A stretch of 64,000 bases of DNA from UBA10349 sp003485905 (GCA_943787185.1 CALSLL010000002.1:310001-374000), one strand, 5' to 3'. Numbered from the stretch's first letter, positions 35,359 through 45,208 are shown. Notes: generated from the letters alone by a model not told the origin. Made by a program: numbers and translations.

Positions 35359-36747
35359 ATGGACTTGTCGACATTGGTTCTGGTGCTAATAGCCGTCACC
35401 GTAGCTTCTTATTATGGCGGGGTGATGCGTTCCCAGGCTCTTGCTAGACCTTTAGGTGGTATCAAAAACTTGGCAGCCTTGCCTTCTTATTATGGCTTTT
35501 TGGCCGTAATTTGGGCAATAGTACCAGCTTTGATTTTGTTGTTAATTTGGACATTCAGCGAGCCCTCTGTGATCGCAAACATGGTGATTGCTGTAATGCC
35601 TGCTGAGGCTGCATTATTAGGTGAGGGTGAGCTAGGTTTGCTTTACACCCGTGTTGGGAATGTCGCGTCTGGAATGATGGGGATGGACACCGTTGGCGAA
35701 GTGTACCGACCCGCTGTTGAGCGATTAATAGAGCTGGAAGCCTTCACTGCGCGTTATAAACCGTTATTGGTAATTACTCTTGCCGTTACCGGTGCTCTGT
35801 TGGCGTTAAAGATGGCAAGCGCAAAATGGAACGTGCGTTATCCGGTAGAACGGACATTTAATATTTTGTTGTTTTTGTCTTCTGGGATTGCCGTGCTGAG
35901 CACAGCGGGAATTATTTTTTCGGTGTTATTCGAATCAATACGGTTTTTTAACCAGATACCGATTTTTGACTTTTTGTTCGGTACGGAGTGGAGTCCTCAG
36001 ATAGCTATTCGCGCCGATCAAGTTGGCGCGTCAGGTGCTTTTGGCGTGATTCCTCTGTTGGTGGGCACGCTACTCATTTCGGCTATAGCGATGCTTGTTG
36101 CTGTGCCAACTGGATTAATGTCTGCGATTTACCTTGCTGAATATGCTAGCAAAAAAACCCGAGATGTCGTTAAGCCGTTACTAGAGATACTCGCCGGTAT
36201 TCCGACAATTGTTTACGGGTTTTTTGCGGCTATTACAGTTGCGCCTGCGATACGAAGTGCTGGTGAAAGTATCGGTCTGCAAGTTGCCTCTGAAAGCGCT
36301 CTCGCAGCTGGGTTGGTGATGGGCGTGATGATAATACCGTTTGTTTCATCGTTATCTGATGATGTGATAACCGCGGTGCCTCAAAGCATGCGAGATGGCT
36401 CTTATGGTTTGGGAGCCACGCAATCAGAAACTATCCGCAGAGTGATATTTCCGGCTGCTTTGCCAGGGATTGTCGGCGGGGTATTGCTGGCAATTTCGCG
36501 AGCAATCGGAGAAACAATGATTGTTGTTATGGCTGCTGGTTCAGTGGCTAATTTAACTATCAACCCATTGGAAGCGGTGACGACAGTTACCGTTCAAATA
36601 GTGACGTTGCTTGTTGGAGATCAAGAATTTGATAATGCCAAGACGTTAGCCGCTTTTGCATTAGGTTTGATCTTATTCTTGATTACGCTGGGGCTTAATT
36701 TTTTGGCTTTGCATGTAGTTAAAAAGTATCGCGAGCAATATGACTAG
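35359..36747 (+). CDS. pstC: Phosphate ABC transporter permease PstC
   Basis: Inner-membrane permease of 462 residues. The C-terminal half, from about 230, is the binding-protein-dependent transport domain with IPLLVGTLLISAIAMLVAVP and the EAA-like loop DGSYGLGATQSETIRRVIFPAALPGI. The N-terminal 200 residues form an added region with several helices and a periplasmic loop, longer than the about 320-residue E. coli PstC; such long forms occur in other proteobacteria. It pairs with pstA 55 bases downstream. Confidence 0.93.
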   Translation: MDLSTLVLVLIAVTVASYYGGVMRSQALARPLGGIKNLAALPSYYGFLAVIWAIVPALILLLIWTFSEPSVIANMVIAVMPAEAALLGEGELGLLYTRVGNVASGMMGMDTVGEVYRPAVERLIELEAFTARYKPLLVITLAVTGALLALKMASAKWNVRYPVERTFNILLFLSSGIAVLSTAGIIFSVLFESIRFFNQIPIFDFLFGTEWSPQIAIRADQVGASGAFGVIPLLVGTLLISAIAMLVAVPTGLMSAIYLAEYASKKTRDVVKPLLEILAGIPTIVYGFFAAITVAPAIRSAGESIGLQVASESALAAGLVMGVMIIPFVSSLSDDVITAVPQSMRDGSYGLGATQSETIRRVIFPAALPGIVGGVLLAISRAIGETMIVVMAAGSVANLTINPLEAVTTVTVQIVTLLVGDQEFDNAKTLAAFALGLILFLITLGLNFLALHVVKKYREQYD

Positions 36748-36802
36748 CCTAGCAACCATTAAATGTCGTAGTAGCCACGTCGTCGAATTAGGATCCCGAT
36801 AA

Positions 36803-38074
36803 ATGAGCAATTTAGTCCGCGAAACTGTTCGCAGTAATCTTAAAAAGCGTTACCAAGCAGAGAAACGATTCCGTTTGTATGGTGTGGCATCGGTTAGTTT
36901 TGGCTTACTTTGTCTAGTGTTTCTTTTTGGCGATATTGTTTATAAGGGTGCTGGCGCATTTCGCCAGACTGTTGTGGAAGCCGAATTGTATTTTGACCCT
37001 GAGGTATTGGATCTGGATGTTCCTTTCGAAACCGGCCAGCTTCGTTCTGCGAATTACGACGGGGTCATTCGATTGATGCTGAGGGAACAGTTCCCCGAGG
37101 TAACGACGCGTTCCGATAGGCGCGCCCTATACAGCTTGATAAGCGTTGATGCGACCTATGATCTTCAAGCTATGGCGATGGCTAACCCAGACTTGATTGG
37201 ACAATCTCGAAAGATTTGGCTGCTGGCCGACGATGACGTCGATATGTATTATAAATATGGTCGCGAAGGAGAGCAGGTTGGAAGACTTGGAGAGTCTGCG
37301 AGAGGTTGGGTCGAGCAATTAATTGAACATGGGGCGGTAAAAACACGATTTAACACAGGGTTTTTCACTAATGGAGATTCTCGCAATCCTGAAAGTGCCG
37401 GGGTAAAGGGCGCAGTTTTAGGCTCGTTATTCACCTTATTAGTAACATTTTTAATATCGTTTCCTGTTGGTGTCGCTGCCGCTATATATATGGAAGAGTT
37501 TGCACCGAAGAATAAAATTACGGATTTCATTGAGGTAAATATAAATAATTTAGCAGCAGTGCCTTCTATTATTTTTGGTCTATTGGGTCTGGCCGTTTTT
37601 ATAAACTTTTTTGGCGTGCCGAGATCTGTGCCGCTTGTTGGGGGCTTAGTATTATCATTGATGACATTGCCAACGGTTATTATTTCAAGCCGGGCATCAA
37701 TTACTGCTGTGCCCCCGTCAATTCGTGAGGCTGCACTTGGCATTGGGGCATCTAAAGTTCAGGTAGTATTGCATCATGTACTCCCACTGGCCCTGCCTGG
37801 GATGTTAACTGGTGCAATTATTGGAATGGCACGAGCCTTGGGTGAAACAGCCCCTCTACTAATGATTGGAATGATCGCATTCATCATCGATCCACCATCC
37901 AGCGTATTGGACCCATCTACGGCTTTGCCGGTACAGATATATCTCTGGGCGGATAGCCCAGAACGAGCTTTTACAGAGCGAACGTCAGCGGCAATTATGG
38001 TTTTGTTGGCATTTCTTATTGTGATGAATAGTTTGGCTGTATGGTTGCGCCGTCGGCTTGAAACGCGTTGGTAG
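36803..38074 (+). CDS. pstA: Phosphate ABC transporter permease PstA
   Basis: A 423-residue permease. The N-terminus (about 1-190) looks like the DUF3333 extension: one helix (VSFGLLCLVFLFGDIVYKG) then a periplasmic domain. The transport domain follows with GAVLGSLFTLLVTFLISFPVGV and the EAA loop IREAALGIGASKVQVVLHHVLPLALPG in two parts. It sits between pstC and pstB. Both permeases here are the long type. Confidence 0.93.
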   Translation: MSNLVRETVRSNLKKRYQAEKRFRLYGVASVSFGLLCLVFLFGDIVYKGAGAFRQTVVEAELYFDPEVLDLDVPFETGQLRSANYDGVIRLMLREQFPEVTTRSDRRALYSLISVDATYDLQAMAMANPDLIGQSRKIWLLADDDVDMYYKYGREGEQVGRLGESARGWVEQLIEHGAVKTRFNTGFFTNGDSRNPESAGVKGAVLGSLFTLLVTFLISFPVGVAAAIYMEEFAPKNKITDFIEVNINNLAAVPSIIFGLLGLAVFINFFGVPRSVPLVGGLVLSLMTLPTVIISSRASITAVPPSIREAALGIGASKVQVVLHHVLPLALPGMLTGAIIGMARALGETAPLLMIGMIAFIIDPPSSVLDPSTALPVQIYLWADSPERAFTERTSAAIMVLLAFLIVMNSLAVWLRRRLETRW

Positions 38075-38115
38075 AAATTTTCACGGTACAGATGGGTTAG
38101 AATCAAGGTAATCAA

Positions 38116-39012
38116 ATGGCTGGTATGAATAAGATGGCTGGTGAAAATCAAGCGCAAGAAAGTGTCAATTCGTTGACTGCGGTTAGTATGCTGGGGCATG
38201 AATCGATTGAGACTATAGACGAAAATTATGAGACGGTTGGTTCTCCACTTCTTGATGATCCTTTGGTGAAGTGCAGAAACGTAAATGTTCACTATGGTGA
38301 AAAGCAGGCAATATTTAACGTCAATATTGATATAGCTAAAAACGAAGTAATAGCGATGATTGGCCCCTCTGGTTGTGGCAAATCGACTTTTCTAAGATGT
38401 ATTAATCGAATGAACGATACGATCGATATTTGTCGTGTTAGTGGCGATATAGAATTGGAAGGTCAAGATATCTATAACCGGTCGGTCGATGCGGTGGAGT
38501 TGCGAGCGCGTGTAGGTATTGTTTTTCAAAAGCCAAACCCGTTTCCAAAGTCAATCTACGAGAATGTAGCGTACGGGCCTAGAATACATGGGCTAGTTAA
38601 TCGTAAATCGGATTTAGATGATATTGTCGAGAATAGTCTAAAGCGGGCGGGACTTTGGGACGAAGTGAAGGACGATCTTGACGGTTCCGGAACGGGCTTA
38701 TCCGGTGGTCAGCAGCAACGTTTATGTATTGCCCGCACAATAGCCGTGAGCCCAGATATTATCTTAATGGATGAACCGTGTTCGGCTCTTGATCCGATAG
38801 CTACGGCCAGAATTGAGCAGTTAATCGCTGAACTAAGTAAGAATTACACAATAGCGATTGTTACACACAGTATGCAACAGGCTGCGCGGGTCTCTTCCAG
38901 AACCGCTTATTTTCATTTAGGTAAATTGATAGAGGTTGGTGAAACCGAAGTAGTTTTTACCCGCCCGCTACATTCACTCACAGAAGCTTACATCACCGGA
39001 AGGTTTGGTTAG
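38116..39012 (+). CDS. pstB: Phosphate ABC transporter ATP-binding protein PstB
   Basis: ATPase of the Pst importer, 298 residues. Walker A is GPSGCGKST, the Q-loop VFQKPNPFP, the signature LSGGQQQR, Walker B ILMDEPCSALDP, and the switch His is in VTHSM. An N-terminal tail of about 50 residues before the ABC domain is longer than usual and looks flexible. phoU follows with the stop and start close together. Confidence 0.96.
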   Translation: MAGMNKMAGENQAQESVNSLTAVSMLGHESIETIDENYETVGSPLLDDPLVKCRNVNVHYGEKQAIFNVNIDIAKNEVIAMIGPSGCGKSTFLRCINRMNDTIDICRVSGDIELEGQDIYNRSVDAVELRARVGIVFQKPNPFPKSIYENVAYGPRIHGLVNRKSDLDDIVENSLKRAGLWDEVKDDLDGSGTGLSGGQQQRLCIARTIAVSPDIILMDEPCSALDPIATARIEQLIAELSKNYTIAIVTHSMQQAARVSSRTAYFHLGKLIEVGETEVVFTRPLHSLTEAYITGRFG

Positions 39013-39036
39013 TAAACCACGTTGCTAGAGATCACC

Positions 39037-39747
39037 ATGAACGAAAACTTAAATCTACATAAACACATTTCGAGTCAGTTTAATGACGACCTCGAAAGGG
39101 TAAAAACAAGTGTCCTCGCGATGGGTGGCTTGGTCGAGGCTCAAATCAATGATTCTATTACCGCATTGATAGAAGGTGACTCTCGACTCGCACAAAAGGT
39201 GCGTGACAAAGAGCGTGCGATTAACTCTATGGAACTCGATATTGATGCTGAGTGCGCGACTATTCTGGCTTTACGGCAACCAGCTGCATCAGATTTAAGG
39301 ATGCTGCTTGCGGCGCTAAAGTCGATTACTGACATTGAGCGTATGGGGGATGAGGCTAAACATATTGCCTCCTTTGCAATTAAGCTGTCGGAAGACGGCG
39401 AAGCAGGCGCTGGATATAAAGAATTTGAAAAAATCGGTAAACGTGTTCGTAAGATGACCAGTGATGCGTTCAACTCATTTGCTAGGTTCGATGTGGAATT
39501 GGCTCGGTCTGTGGTGAATCAAGATAGAGGTGTAGATTCGGCTTACCATGCCGCAACGGAGAAATTACTATCACAAATCTCTGATCACCCTGAAAATTTA
39601 TCTAATGACATGAACGTAATGTGGTCACTACGCTCTCTGGAACGCATAGGGGATCATTGTATAAATATCGCTGAGTATGTGATTTATTTGGTTGAGGGAG
39701 ATGATGTTCGTCATTCCCAATCCAAAACTGAGACTAAAAGTAGTTAA
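39037..39747 (+). CDS. phoU: Phosphate signalling regulator PhoU
   Basis: All-helical PhoU with two metal-binding repeats. The family blocks are SVLAMGGLVEAQI, INSMELDIDAECATILALRQPAASDLRMLLAALK, ITDIERMGDEAKHIA and LERIGDHCINIAEYV. It keeps PhoR inactive when phosphate is plentiful. I choose ATG 39037, giving 236 residues; the longer TTG-started frame at 39022 is less likely because AGAGA stands just before this ATG. It converges with phoR across 22 bases. Confidence 0.93.
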   Translation: MNENLNLHKHISSQFNDDLERVKTSVLAMGGLVEAQINDSITALIEGDSRLAQKVRDKERAINSMELDIDAECATILALRQPAASDLRMLLAALKSITDIERMGDEAKHIASFAIKLSEDGEAGAGYKEFEKIGKRVRKMTSDAFNSFARFDVELARSVVNQDRGVDSAYHAATEKLLSQISDHPENLSNDMNVMWSLRSLERIGDHCINIAEYVIYLVEGDDVRHSQSKTETKSS

Positions 39748-39769
39748 GTCTGGAAAGAAAAAGAGTTAC

Positions 39770-41101
39770 TTAAGCTTTTAGTTTGGATGTGTTGGGTTGA
39801 ATCTCACGAATTCGGGATTCAGGGAACGAGCAGCGGAAAGTACTTCCCACCTGTAGTTCACTTTCGATGGTTAGCGTTGCCTGATGCCGTTGTAACACGT
39901 GTTTGACGATGGCTAGGCCTAATCCGGTTCCACCTTTATCCCTTGATCGATCGGCATCCGCTCTATAGAAACGCTCAGTAAGGCGCGATAGATGGCGTTC
40001 AGGAATTCCTGGCCCGGTATCGATAATTTCCAAGTGTCCACCGGATTTATTGTGATACCAATGGACTTTGATTAATTCCCCCGCTGGAGTGTATTTAACT
40101 GCATTGATGATCAAGTTTGTAAACGCACTTCTAAGTTCATCAACAGAACCTTCGATCATTAAGTTGGGGTTTAATTCAAATTTAAACAGGTGCTTTTGGT
40201 CACCACTTACAGCCTGTGCAACTTGGTGGATTTCCGCGATCAGCTCCGACACTAATACGGGTGCTGTACCGGTAGGCTCGGGTTCATGTTCCAATTTGGA
40301 TAAGAACAGCAGATCTTCAATTATCGCGTGCATACGATTGCTGTGCTCGTGCATTACTGACAGGGCGTGCATAGATTGCTCGTCAAGGTCTTTGTTGTCC
40401 TGCAGCACCTCAACATAGCCCTTAAAAACAGTTAGGGGTGTCTTTAACTCGTGAGAGACATTTGCCACAAAGTCTTTACGTATAGCATTTACATCAATTA
40501 GGCGAGTAACGTCACGTGCGATAAGTAAATACAGGCCATTCGCATAAGGAACGATAGACGTGCTTAGCACCAACCGTTCGTCGACCGGCGCGGGAAACTC
40601 GGTGGTCGATTGTTTGGGTGTTAGTCCTGATTCATCTAACAGCACGTTAGACAGTAGCTTGGTAAAATCAGGATTGCGAATAAGGTTACCAATTGGTCTT
40701 TTAATATCCCCAGGCCAATGAATGCCGAGGTATCTTTTTGCGGTGTCGTTTATCCATTCAATTTGGCCGTGGCCATCTAGTATAACTAAGGCATCGGGTA
40801 GTACTGATGCGCCACGCTGGAATTGGCTCATATACTGCTGGAGTCGCTTTTTGCGTTGTCGGCTGCTTTTTTTTAGTCGATCAATTCTGCTAGCAATATC
40901 GGAAATCACCCCGGTGGTATATGGCATGGGGTTCTTGTTTGGCCGATCAATCCAGTTGTATAAAAGCCTGAAGCGATTATATTGCCAAAATATAATCGCT
41001 ATAGCACCAATCAACCAACATAGTATTAGTTGATCCAGCATTAGGCCGATTGCGGTTGCTATACCGCCCACCAAAAAGTAGCGATAAATTTCGTCTTTCA
41101 T
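39770..41101 (-). CDS. phoR: Phosphate regulon sensor histidine kinase PhoR
   Basis: A 443-residue sensor kinase. Two N-terminal membrane segments (about 10-42) are followed by a charged linker. A PAS domain lies near 95-205 (SVLPDALVILDGHGQIEWIN). The phospho-acceptor helix holds H217 (NVSHELKTPL), and the ATPase domain has N (FTNLIINAVKYTPAG), DTGPGIP and GGTGLGLAIV. There is no large periplasmic domain, as in known PhoR. It follows phoB, 41 bases downstream, on the minus strand. Confidence 0.95.
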   Translation of the reverse strand: MKDEIYRYFLVGGIATAIGLMLDQLILCWLIGAIAIIFWQYNRFRLLYNWIDRPNKNPMPYTTGVISDIASRIDRLKKSSRQRKKRLQQYMSQFQRGASVLPDALVILDGHGQIEWINDTAKRYLGIHWPGDIKRPIGNLIRNPDFTKLLSNVLLDESGLTPKQSTTEFPAPVDERLVLSTSIVPYANGLYLLIARDVTRLIDVNAIRKDFVANVSHELKTPLTVFKGYVEVLQDNKDLDEQSMHALSVMHEHSNRMHAIIEDLLFLSKLEHEPEPTGTAPVLVSELIAEIHQVAQAVSGDQKHLFKFELNPNLMIEGSVDELRSAFTNLIINAVKYTPAGELIKVHWYHNKSGGHLEIIDTGPGIPERHLSRLTERFYRADADRSRDKGGTGLGLAIVKHVLQRHQATLTIESELQVGSTFRCSFPESRIREIQPNTSKLKA

Positions 41102-41142
41102 TCGTTCATTTCCACGAACTAACTTTCCAATTTGCCACAGTT

Positions 41143-41835
41143 TTAATGTTCATTAGCAGAGAACCGGTATCCAACGCTGCGAACTGTCTTGATGTATTTC
41201 TCGCAATTGTACCGTTGAAGAACCTTACGTAGGCGGCGAATATGCACATCAACGGTTCGTTCTTCAACATAAATGTTCTCCCCCCAGACGTTATCCAGGA
41301 GTTGCACTCGGGAGAAGACACGCTCAGCGTGTGACATAAAGAAATGTAGAAGCTTAAATTCAGTGGGGCTGAGGTTCAGTAGTTGCTTATCCGCCGTAAC
41401 TTGATGAGTAACTGTATCAAGTTGCAGGCGACCGCTTGTTATAGCTTCGCTCGTGAGAGGCTCTACTATCCTGCGCAATAGCGCGTTGACTCGTGAGATA
41501 AGTTCTCGCGTGGAAAATGGCTTGCTAATAAAGTCATCTGCGCCAATATCCAGTCCGCGAACCCGATCATCTTCTTCAGTTCGAGCCGTAAGCATAATGA
41601 TACCAATTTGACTAAGCTGTTTGTCATTTTTGAGTTTGCGCGCGAAATCCAAACCACTAACGCCTGGCATCATCCAGTCCAATAAAATTATATCTGGTTG
41701 TTGTTCTGCGATGAGGGCTTCTGCTTGATGAGCGCTTGCGGCATCAAATACCTGAAAGTCTGCATTTTCTAACGCCATGCGAACCATGTCGCGAATTGCA
41801 CTTTCATCATCGACAATAAGAATTGTATTCTTCAT
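41143..41835 (-). CDS. phoB: Phosphate regulon response regulator PhoB
   Basis: OmpR-type regulator of 230 residues. Receiver domain: VDDES acidic pocket, phospho-acceptor D53 in ILLDWMMPG, and K in SKPFS. The winged-helix DNA-binding domain carries LSPTEFKLLHFFMSH and RTVDVHIRRLRKVL. With PhoR it controls the pst operon it faces. The promoter gap holds a Pho-box-like repeat, suggesting autoregulation. Confidence 0.96.
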   Translation of the reverse strand: MKNTILIVDDESAIRDMVRMALENADFQVFDAASAHQAEALIAEQQPDIILLDWMMPGVSGLDFARKLKNDKQLSQIGIIMLTARTEEDDRVRGLDIGADDFISKPFSTRELISRVNALLRRIVEPLTSEAITSGRLQLDTVTHQVTADKQLLNLSPTEFKLLHFFMSHAERVFSRVQLLDNVWGENIYVEERTVDVHIRRLRKVLQRYNCEKYIKTVRSVGYRFSANEH

Positions 41836-41854
41836 ATGAAGGATTTAGCCACCC

Positions 41855-41876
41855 ATTTATTACAGGTATGTGACGG
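41855..41876 (-). promoter_or_regulatory. Pho-box-like repeats before phoB
   Basis: On the minus strand CCGTCAC and CTGTAAT stand 11 bases apart (CCGTCACATAC then CTGTAATAAAT), each one mismatch from CTGTCAY. The repeat ends 19 bases before the phoB ATG, so a transcript driven from it would have a very short leader or none, which weakens the call. Confidence 0.5.
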
Positions 41877-42001
41877 CGAACGTTATTAAACCTTAAATAT
41901 ACGGGGCAATATACTGAATTTATCAATTCCGCTTTGCTAATGCACTTCTAAGCAATCAGACAGTTACCTTCACACATTACATCGCATAGAATAATAAAAG
42001 T

Positions 42002-42889
42002 ATGAAGACCTACGAATTTAATAAATTACAAAAACGCTTGCGCCACAATGTTGGTAAGGCCATCGAAGACTTTCGTATGATCACCGAAGGTGACCGGGTG
42101 ATGGTGTGTGTGTCCGGGGGTAAGGATTCTTATACGATGCTTGAAGTTCTTCTTGGTTTGCAGAAAACAGCTCCGATAAATTTCGAGTTGGTGGCCGTTA
42201 ACCTTGATCAAAAGCAACCTGGGTTTCCAGAGCATGTATTACCTGAGTACTTAACAGCTTTGGGTGTCGAGCACCGTATTGTCGAGGAAGATACTTATAG
42301 TATCGTGAAAGAAAAAATCCCTGAGGGTAAGACCACATGCTCTCTTTGCTCAAGATTGCGACGAGGTATTCTTTATCGTGTTGCCAAGGAGCTTGGGGCT
42401 ACCAAAATTTCTTTGGGACACCATATGGACGATATGGTGGAAACGTTGTTTTTGAATATGTTTCACGGCGCGCGTATGAAAAGCATGCCCGCTAAATTGA
42501 TCAGCGATGACAAGCAGAATATTGTGATTCGTCCTTTGGCTTATTGCCGGGAAAAAGACATCGCCAAGTTCTCTGCCGTTCAAAAGTACCCTATTATTCC
42601 TTGTAATTTATGTGGGTCACAAGAAAATCTTGCCCGAAAAAAAGTTAAAACAATGTTAGCAGCCTGGGAGCGCGAACAGCCTGGCAGAGTGGTAAATGTA
42701 TTTCGGTCGATGCAGCGTATTACTCCAAGTCATTTGTTGGATGTTGATTTATTTGAATTCGGCGATCTGGAACTAGAGCGTGCTGATGAGCTTAACGAAT
42801 TAGATACGGCCTTCGACTTGGATTTACCAACCGGAGCGTACGGGTTGGAACGTGGGCAAAAAGTGGTTGAATTCATTCCATTAAAATGA
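42002..42889 (+). CDS. ttcA: tRNA 2-thiocytidine(32) synthetase TtcA
   Basis: ATP-dependent enzyme that thiolates C32 of some tRNAs. The PP-loop is SGGKDS at residues 38-43. Cluster cysteines are C113 and C116 (CSLCSRLRRG) and a later CNLCGSQ. At 295 residues it is normal. It is divergent from phoB. The last bases overlap a small zinc-finger gene (ATGA). Confidence 0.96.
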   Translation: MKTYEFNKLQKRLRHNVGKAIEDFRMITEGDRVMVCVSGGKDSYTMLEVLLGLQKTAPINFELVAVNLDQKQPGFPEHVLPEYLTALGVEHRIVEEDTYSIVKEKIPEGKTTCSLCSRLRRGILYRVAKELGATKISLGHHMDDMVETLFLNMFHGARMKSMPAKLISDDKQNIVIRPLAYCREKDIAKFSAVQKYPIIPCNLCGSQENLARKKVKTMLAAWEREQPGRVVNVFRSMQRITPSHLLDVDLFEFGDLELERADELNELDTAFDLDLPTGAYGLERGQKVVEFIPLK

Positions 42890-43233
42890 ATGTTAAGTTA
42901 GATATTAAGTCCTTTGAGCAGGGCTTGCTCGATAGACAAGAGGAGCTACTTGGTGTTAGCGAACTGAGCAGACAAGCATCCGGTGCTGTTGAGCTTGATC
43001 AGGCGCGTGTAGGTCGGTTGTCGCGGATGGATGCAATGCAAATGCAGGAGATGTCGAAAGCTACTGATGTGCGTCGAGTCGGCGAATTACGTCGAGTCAC
43101 TGCCGCATTGGCTAGAATAGACAGTGGTGATTACGGGTATTGTGTAGAATGTGGTGAGGCCATACCTGTCGAACGCTTAAAAGTTGATATGGCTGCAACC
43201 CATTGTGTTCCTTGTGCCTCTAAAATTGATTAG
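42886..43233 (+). CDS. TraR/DksA-type zinc-finger protein
   Basis: A 115-residue protein with a short predicted coiled coil and one C4 zinc finger, YGYCVECGEAIPVERLKVDMAATHCVPC. It lacks the DPxDRA tip of true DksA, and its finger is closer to the short TraR/YbiI/DksA-like group. It overlaps the ttcA stop by four bases, so it is probably cotranslated with it. It may bind RNA polymerase or act as a small regulator, but a function is not established. Confidence 0.85.
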   Translation: MNVKLDIKSFEQGLLDRQEELLGVSELSRQASGAVELDQARVGRLSRMDAMQMQEMSKATDVRRVGELRRVTAALARIDSGDYGYCVECGEAIPVERLKVDMAATHCVPCASKID

Positions 43234-43513
43234 TTGTGTTCAGTGTTTTTGGAGATAGCTGGTAAATTTTAATTTATTTCGGTCTATTGGGCTTACGATC
43301 ATTGATAATTGAATTGCTGTGACTTACCATCAATTGGCGCACACGTTTGCACGTGTCTGCATTCTGGTCAATTAAAAGTTCATCAAATAAAGCTTGGACC
43401 ATTGCGTTTTTGTCGGGTTTTATCAACGTTACAAATTGGCAGTAAGAGTGTGAATTAGCTCTTTCGTCAGCTTGTTGGCGGACTACTGCAATTACTAAAT
43501 AGAGGAAGACAAA

Positions 43514-45208
43514 ATGAAATTTTTAAAGTTAGGGGTGCTAGTTTTAATTGTTCAGTCCGCAGTTGTTCTTTCGTTGAGTGCACAGGAAGTACCAGACCAG
43601 ATATATACCAACGGTAAAATAATTACCGTGGATGACTACTTCTCGATTCAACAAGCAATTGCTGTAGCGGGCGATAGAATTGTCGCTGTGGGCACTACTG
43701 AAGCGATAAGTGAATTAGCGGGCCCTGAAACACAAATTATAGATCTGCTGGGAAAGGCCGTAGTTCCGGGCTTAATTGACAATCATAATCATGTGGTGCG
43801 GGCTACGGAATATTGGCCGAATGAAGCACGCCTGGATGGTGTTACTAGTCGAGCGAGAGCGTTAGAAATGCTTCGCGATAAAGTACAACATCTCTCAGAT
43901 GATGCTTGGTTAATGTCGCTCGGCGGTTGGCAGGAAAGTCAATTCACTGATAGCCAAGCAGATTTTACTATGGCTGAACTCGATGGTTTGGCTTCTGACA
44001 GGCCAGTTTTTTTGCAGTCAGTTTATCATCACGCATATGGGAATACGGCGTGGTTTGAGGCCATGGGAATACCAATTTCGGCTTCGCCGGAATCTACGGG
44101 TGAGCCCGAGGGGTTATCAAAATATGCTGCGAGGGATGAGAGCGGTAAAATTACCGGTAAATTGAATGGTGGTTTCCCGATGATTACTGAGGCGATAAAG
44201 CAGTTTCCGCCGGTTTCCGCTGATCAGCAAGTAGATGCAATAAAAATTGCATTTAACTATATGAACAGCATTGGATTGACCAGCGTGTTTGACCCAGGTG
44301 GCGTTGGGATCAAACAGGAAAGTTATTCGCGCACGCAGGCGTTGGCAAAGTCCGAAGGAATTAATGTACGAATTTTTCATACCTTAAATGCAGATGTCCC
44401 GGCAACTTCCGAAGCCGCAGATTTGCTTGTTGATCGGATCCGTTCGACCAAACCTTTTCAGGGTAATTCAACATTTGACTTGGTTGCTATGGGCGAGATT
44501 TACTATGGCCCATTTCACTGGGATGGTGTGTTCGATCCAGTTACACCGGAACCAGCCGACATTGAAGAGGGCCGTAAAATATTGACAGCCGCTGCTGATG
44601 GAGGCTGGCCGGTACAAACGCATGCAATGCAACCTGAGACCATGGATGTGTTGTTAGATGTTATGACCGATATAAATGAGGAATATCCTATACGCCAGTT
44701 GCGTTGGTCGATTACCCATGCTGACAACATTGGCGCAGCGCAAATTGAAAGAGCGAGACATCTAGGAATGAACTTGCAGATGCGCAGTATTTCAGTATTA
44801 GGTGACCGGCAGCCGGTTGTTGAGAAATTTGGAGATGCGGCCTATGACATGCCACCTATGCGTTTAGTGCAGGATAGCGGAATTCCGTTTGGGCTCGGGA
44901 CCGATGGAACCAAAGCGAACCAAATAGCACCATTTGTTACATTGTGGTGGGCAGTAACCGGTAAAGCATTAAGTGGGGAATCGGTGATGCGGCAAACGTT
45001 GACTCGAGAAGAAGCACTGATCGCTCATAGTCGATCGAATGCCTATCTAATGTTTCAGGAGGCAAATTTAGGTTCAATCAAACCGGGCTTACTAGCTGAT
45101 ATGTTAGTTCTGGATCGGGATTACCTTACTGTCCCGGAAGATCAAATAAAAGATATTAGACCCGTAGCCACAATTGTGGGAGGGCGCTTGGTTAGTGGCG
45201 AGTTATAA
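43514..45208 (+). CDS. Secreted YtcJ-type amidohydrolase
   Basis: A 564-residue protein with a signal peptide ending in LSLSAQE. The metal-dependent hydrolase fold begins with TNGKIITVDDYFSIQQAIAV and IDNHNHVVR, the YtcJ version of the HxH metal site. Further likely ligands are in THAMQPE, WSITHADN and FGLGTDGTKA. The C-terminus LGSIKPGLLADMLVLD closes the beta-sandwich. The substrate is unknown; family members cleave varied C-N bonds. A purine-rich GAGGAAG precedes the ATG, and a TPR lipoprotein and DUF6152 protein follow. Confidence 0.85.
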   Translation: MKFLKLGVLVLIVQSAVVLSLSAQEVPDQIYTNGKIITVDDYFSIQQAIAVAGDRIVAVGTTEAISELAGPETQIIDLLGKAVVPGLIDNHNHVVRATEYWPNEARLDGVTSRARALEMLRDKVQHLSDDAWLMSLGGWQESQFTDSQADFTMAELDGLASDRPVFLQSVYHHAYGNTAWFEAMGIPISASPESTGEPEGLSKYAARDESGKITGKLNGGFPMITEAIKQFPPVSADQQVDAIKIAFNYMNSIGLTSVFDPGGVGIKQESYSRTQALAKSEGINVRIFHTLNADVPATSEAADLLVDRIRSTKPFQGNSTFDLVAMGEIYYGPFHWDGVFDPVTPEPADIEEGRKILTAAADGGWPVQTHAMQPETMDVLLDVMTDINEEYPIRQLRWSITHADNIGAAQIERARHLGMNLQMRSISVLGDRQPVVEKFGDAAYDMPPMRLVQDSGIPFGLGTDGTKANQIAPFVTLWWAVTGKALSGESVMRQTLTREEALIAHSRSNAYLMFQEANLGSIKPGLLADMLVLDRDYLTVPEDQIKDIRPVATIVGGRLVSGEL

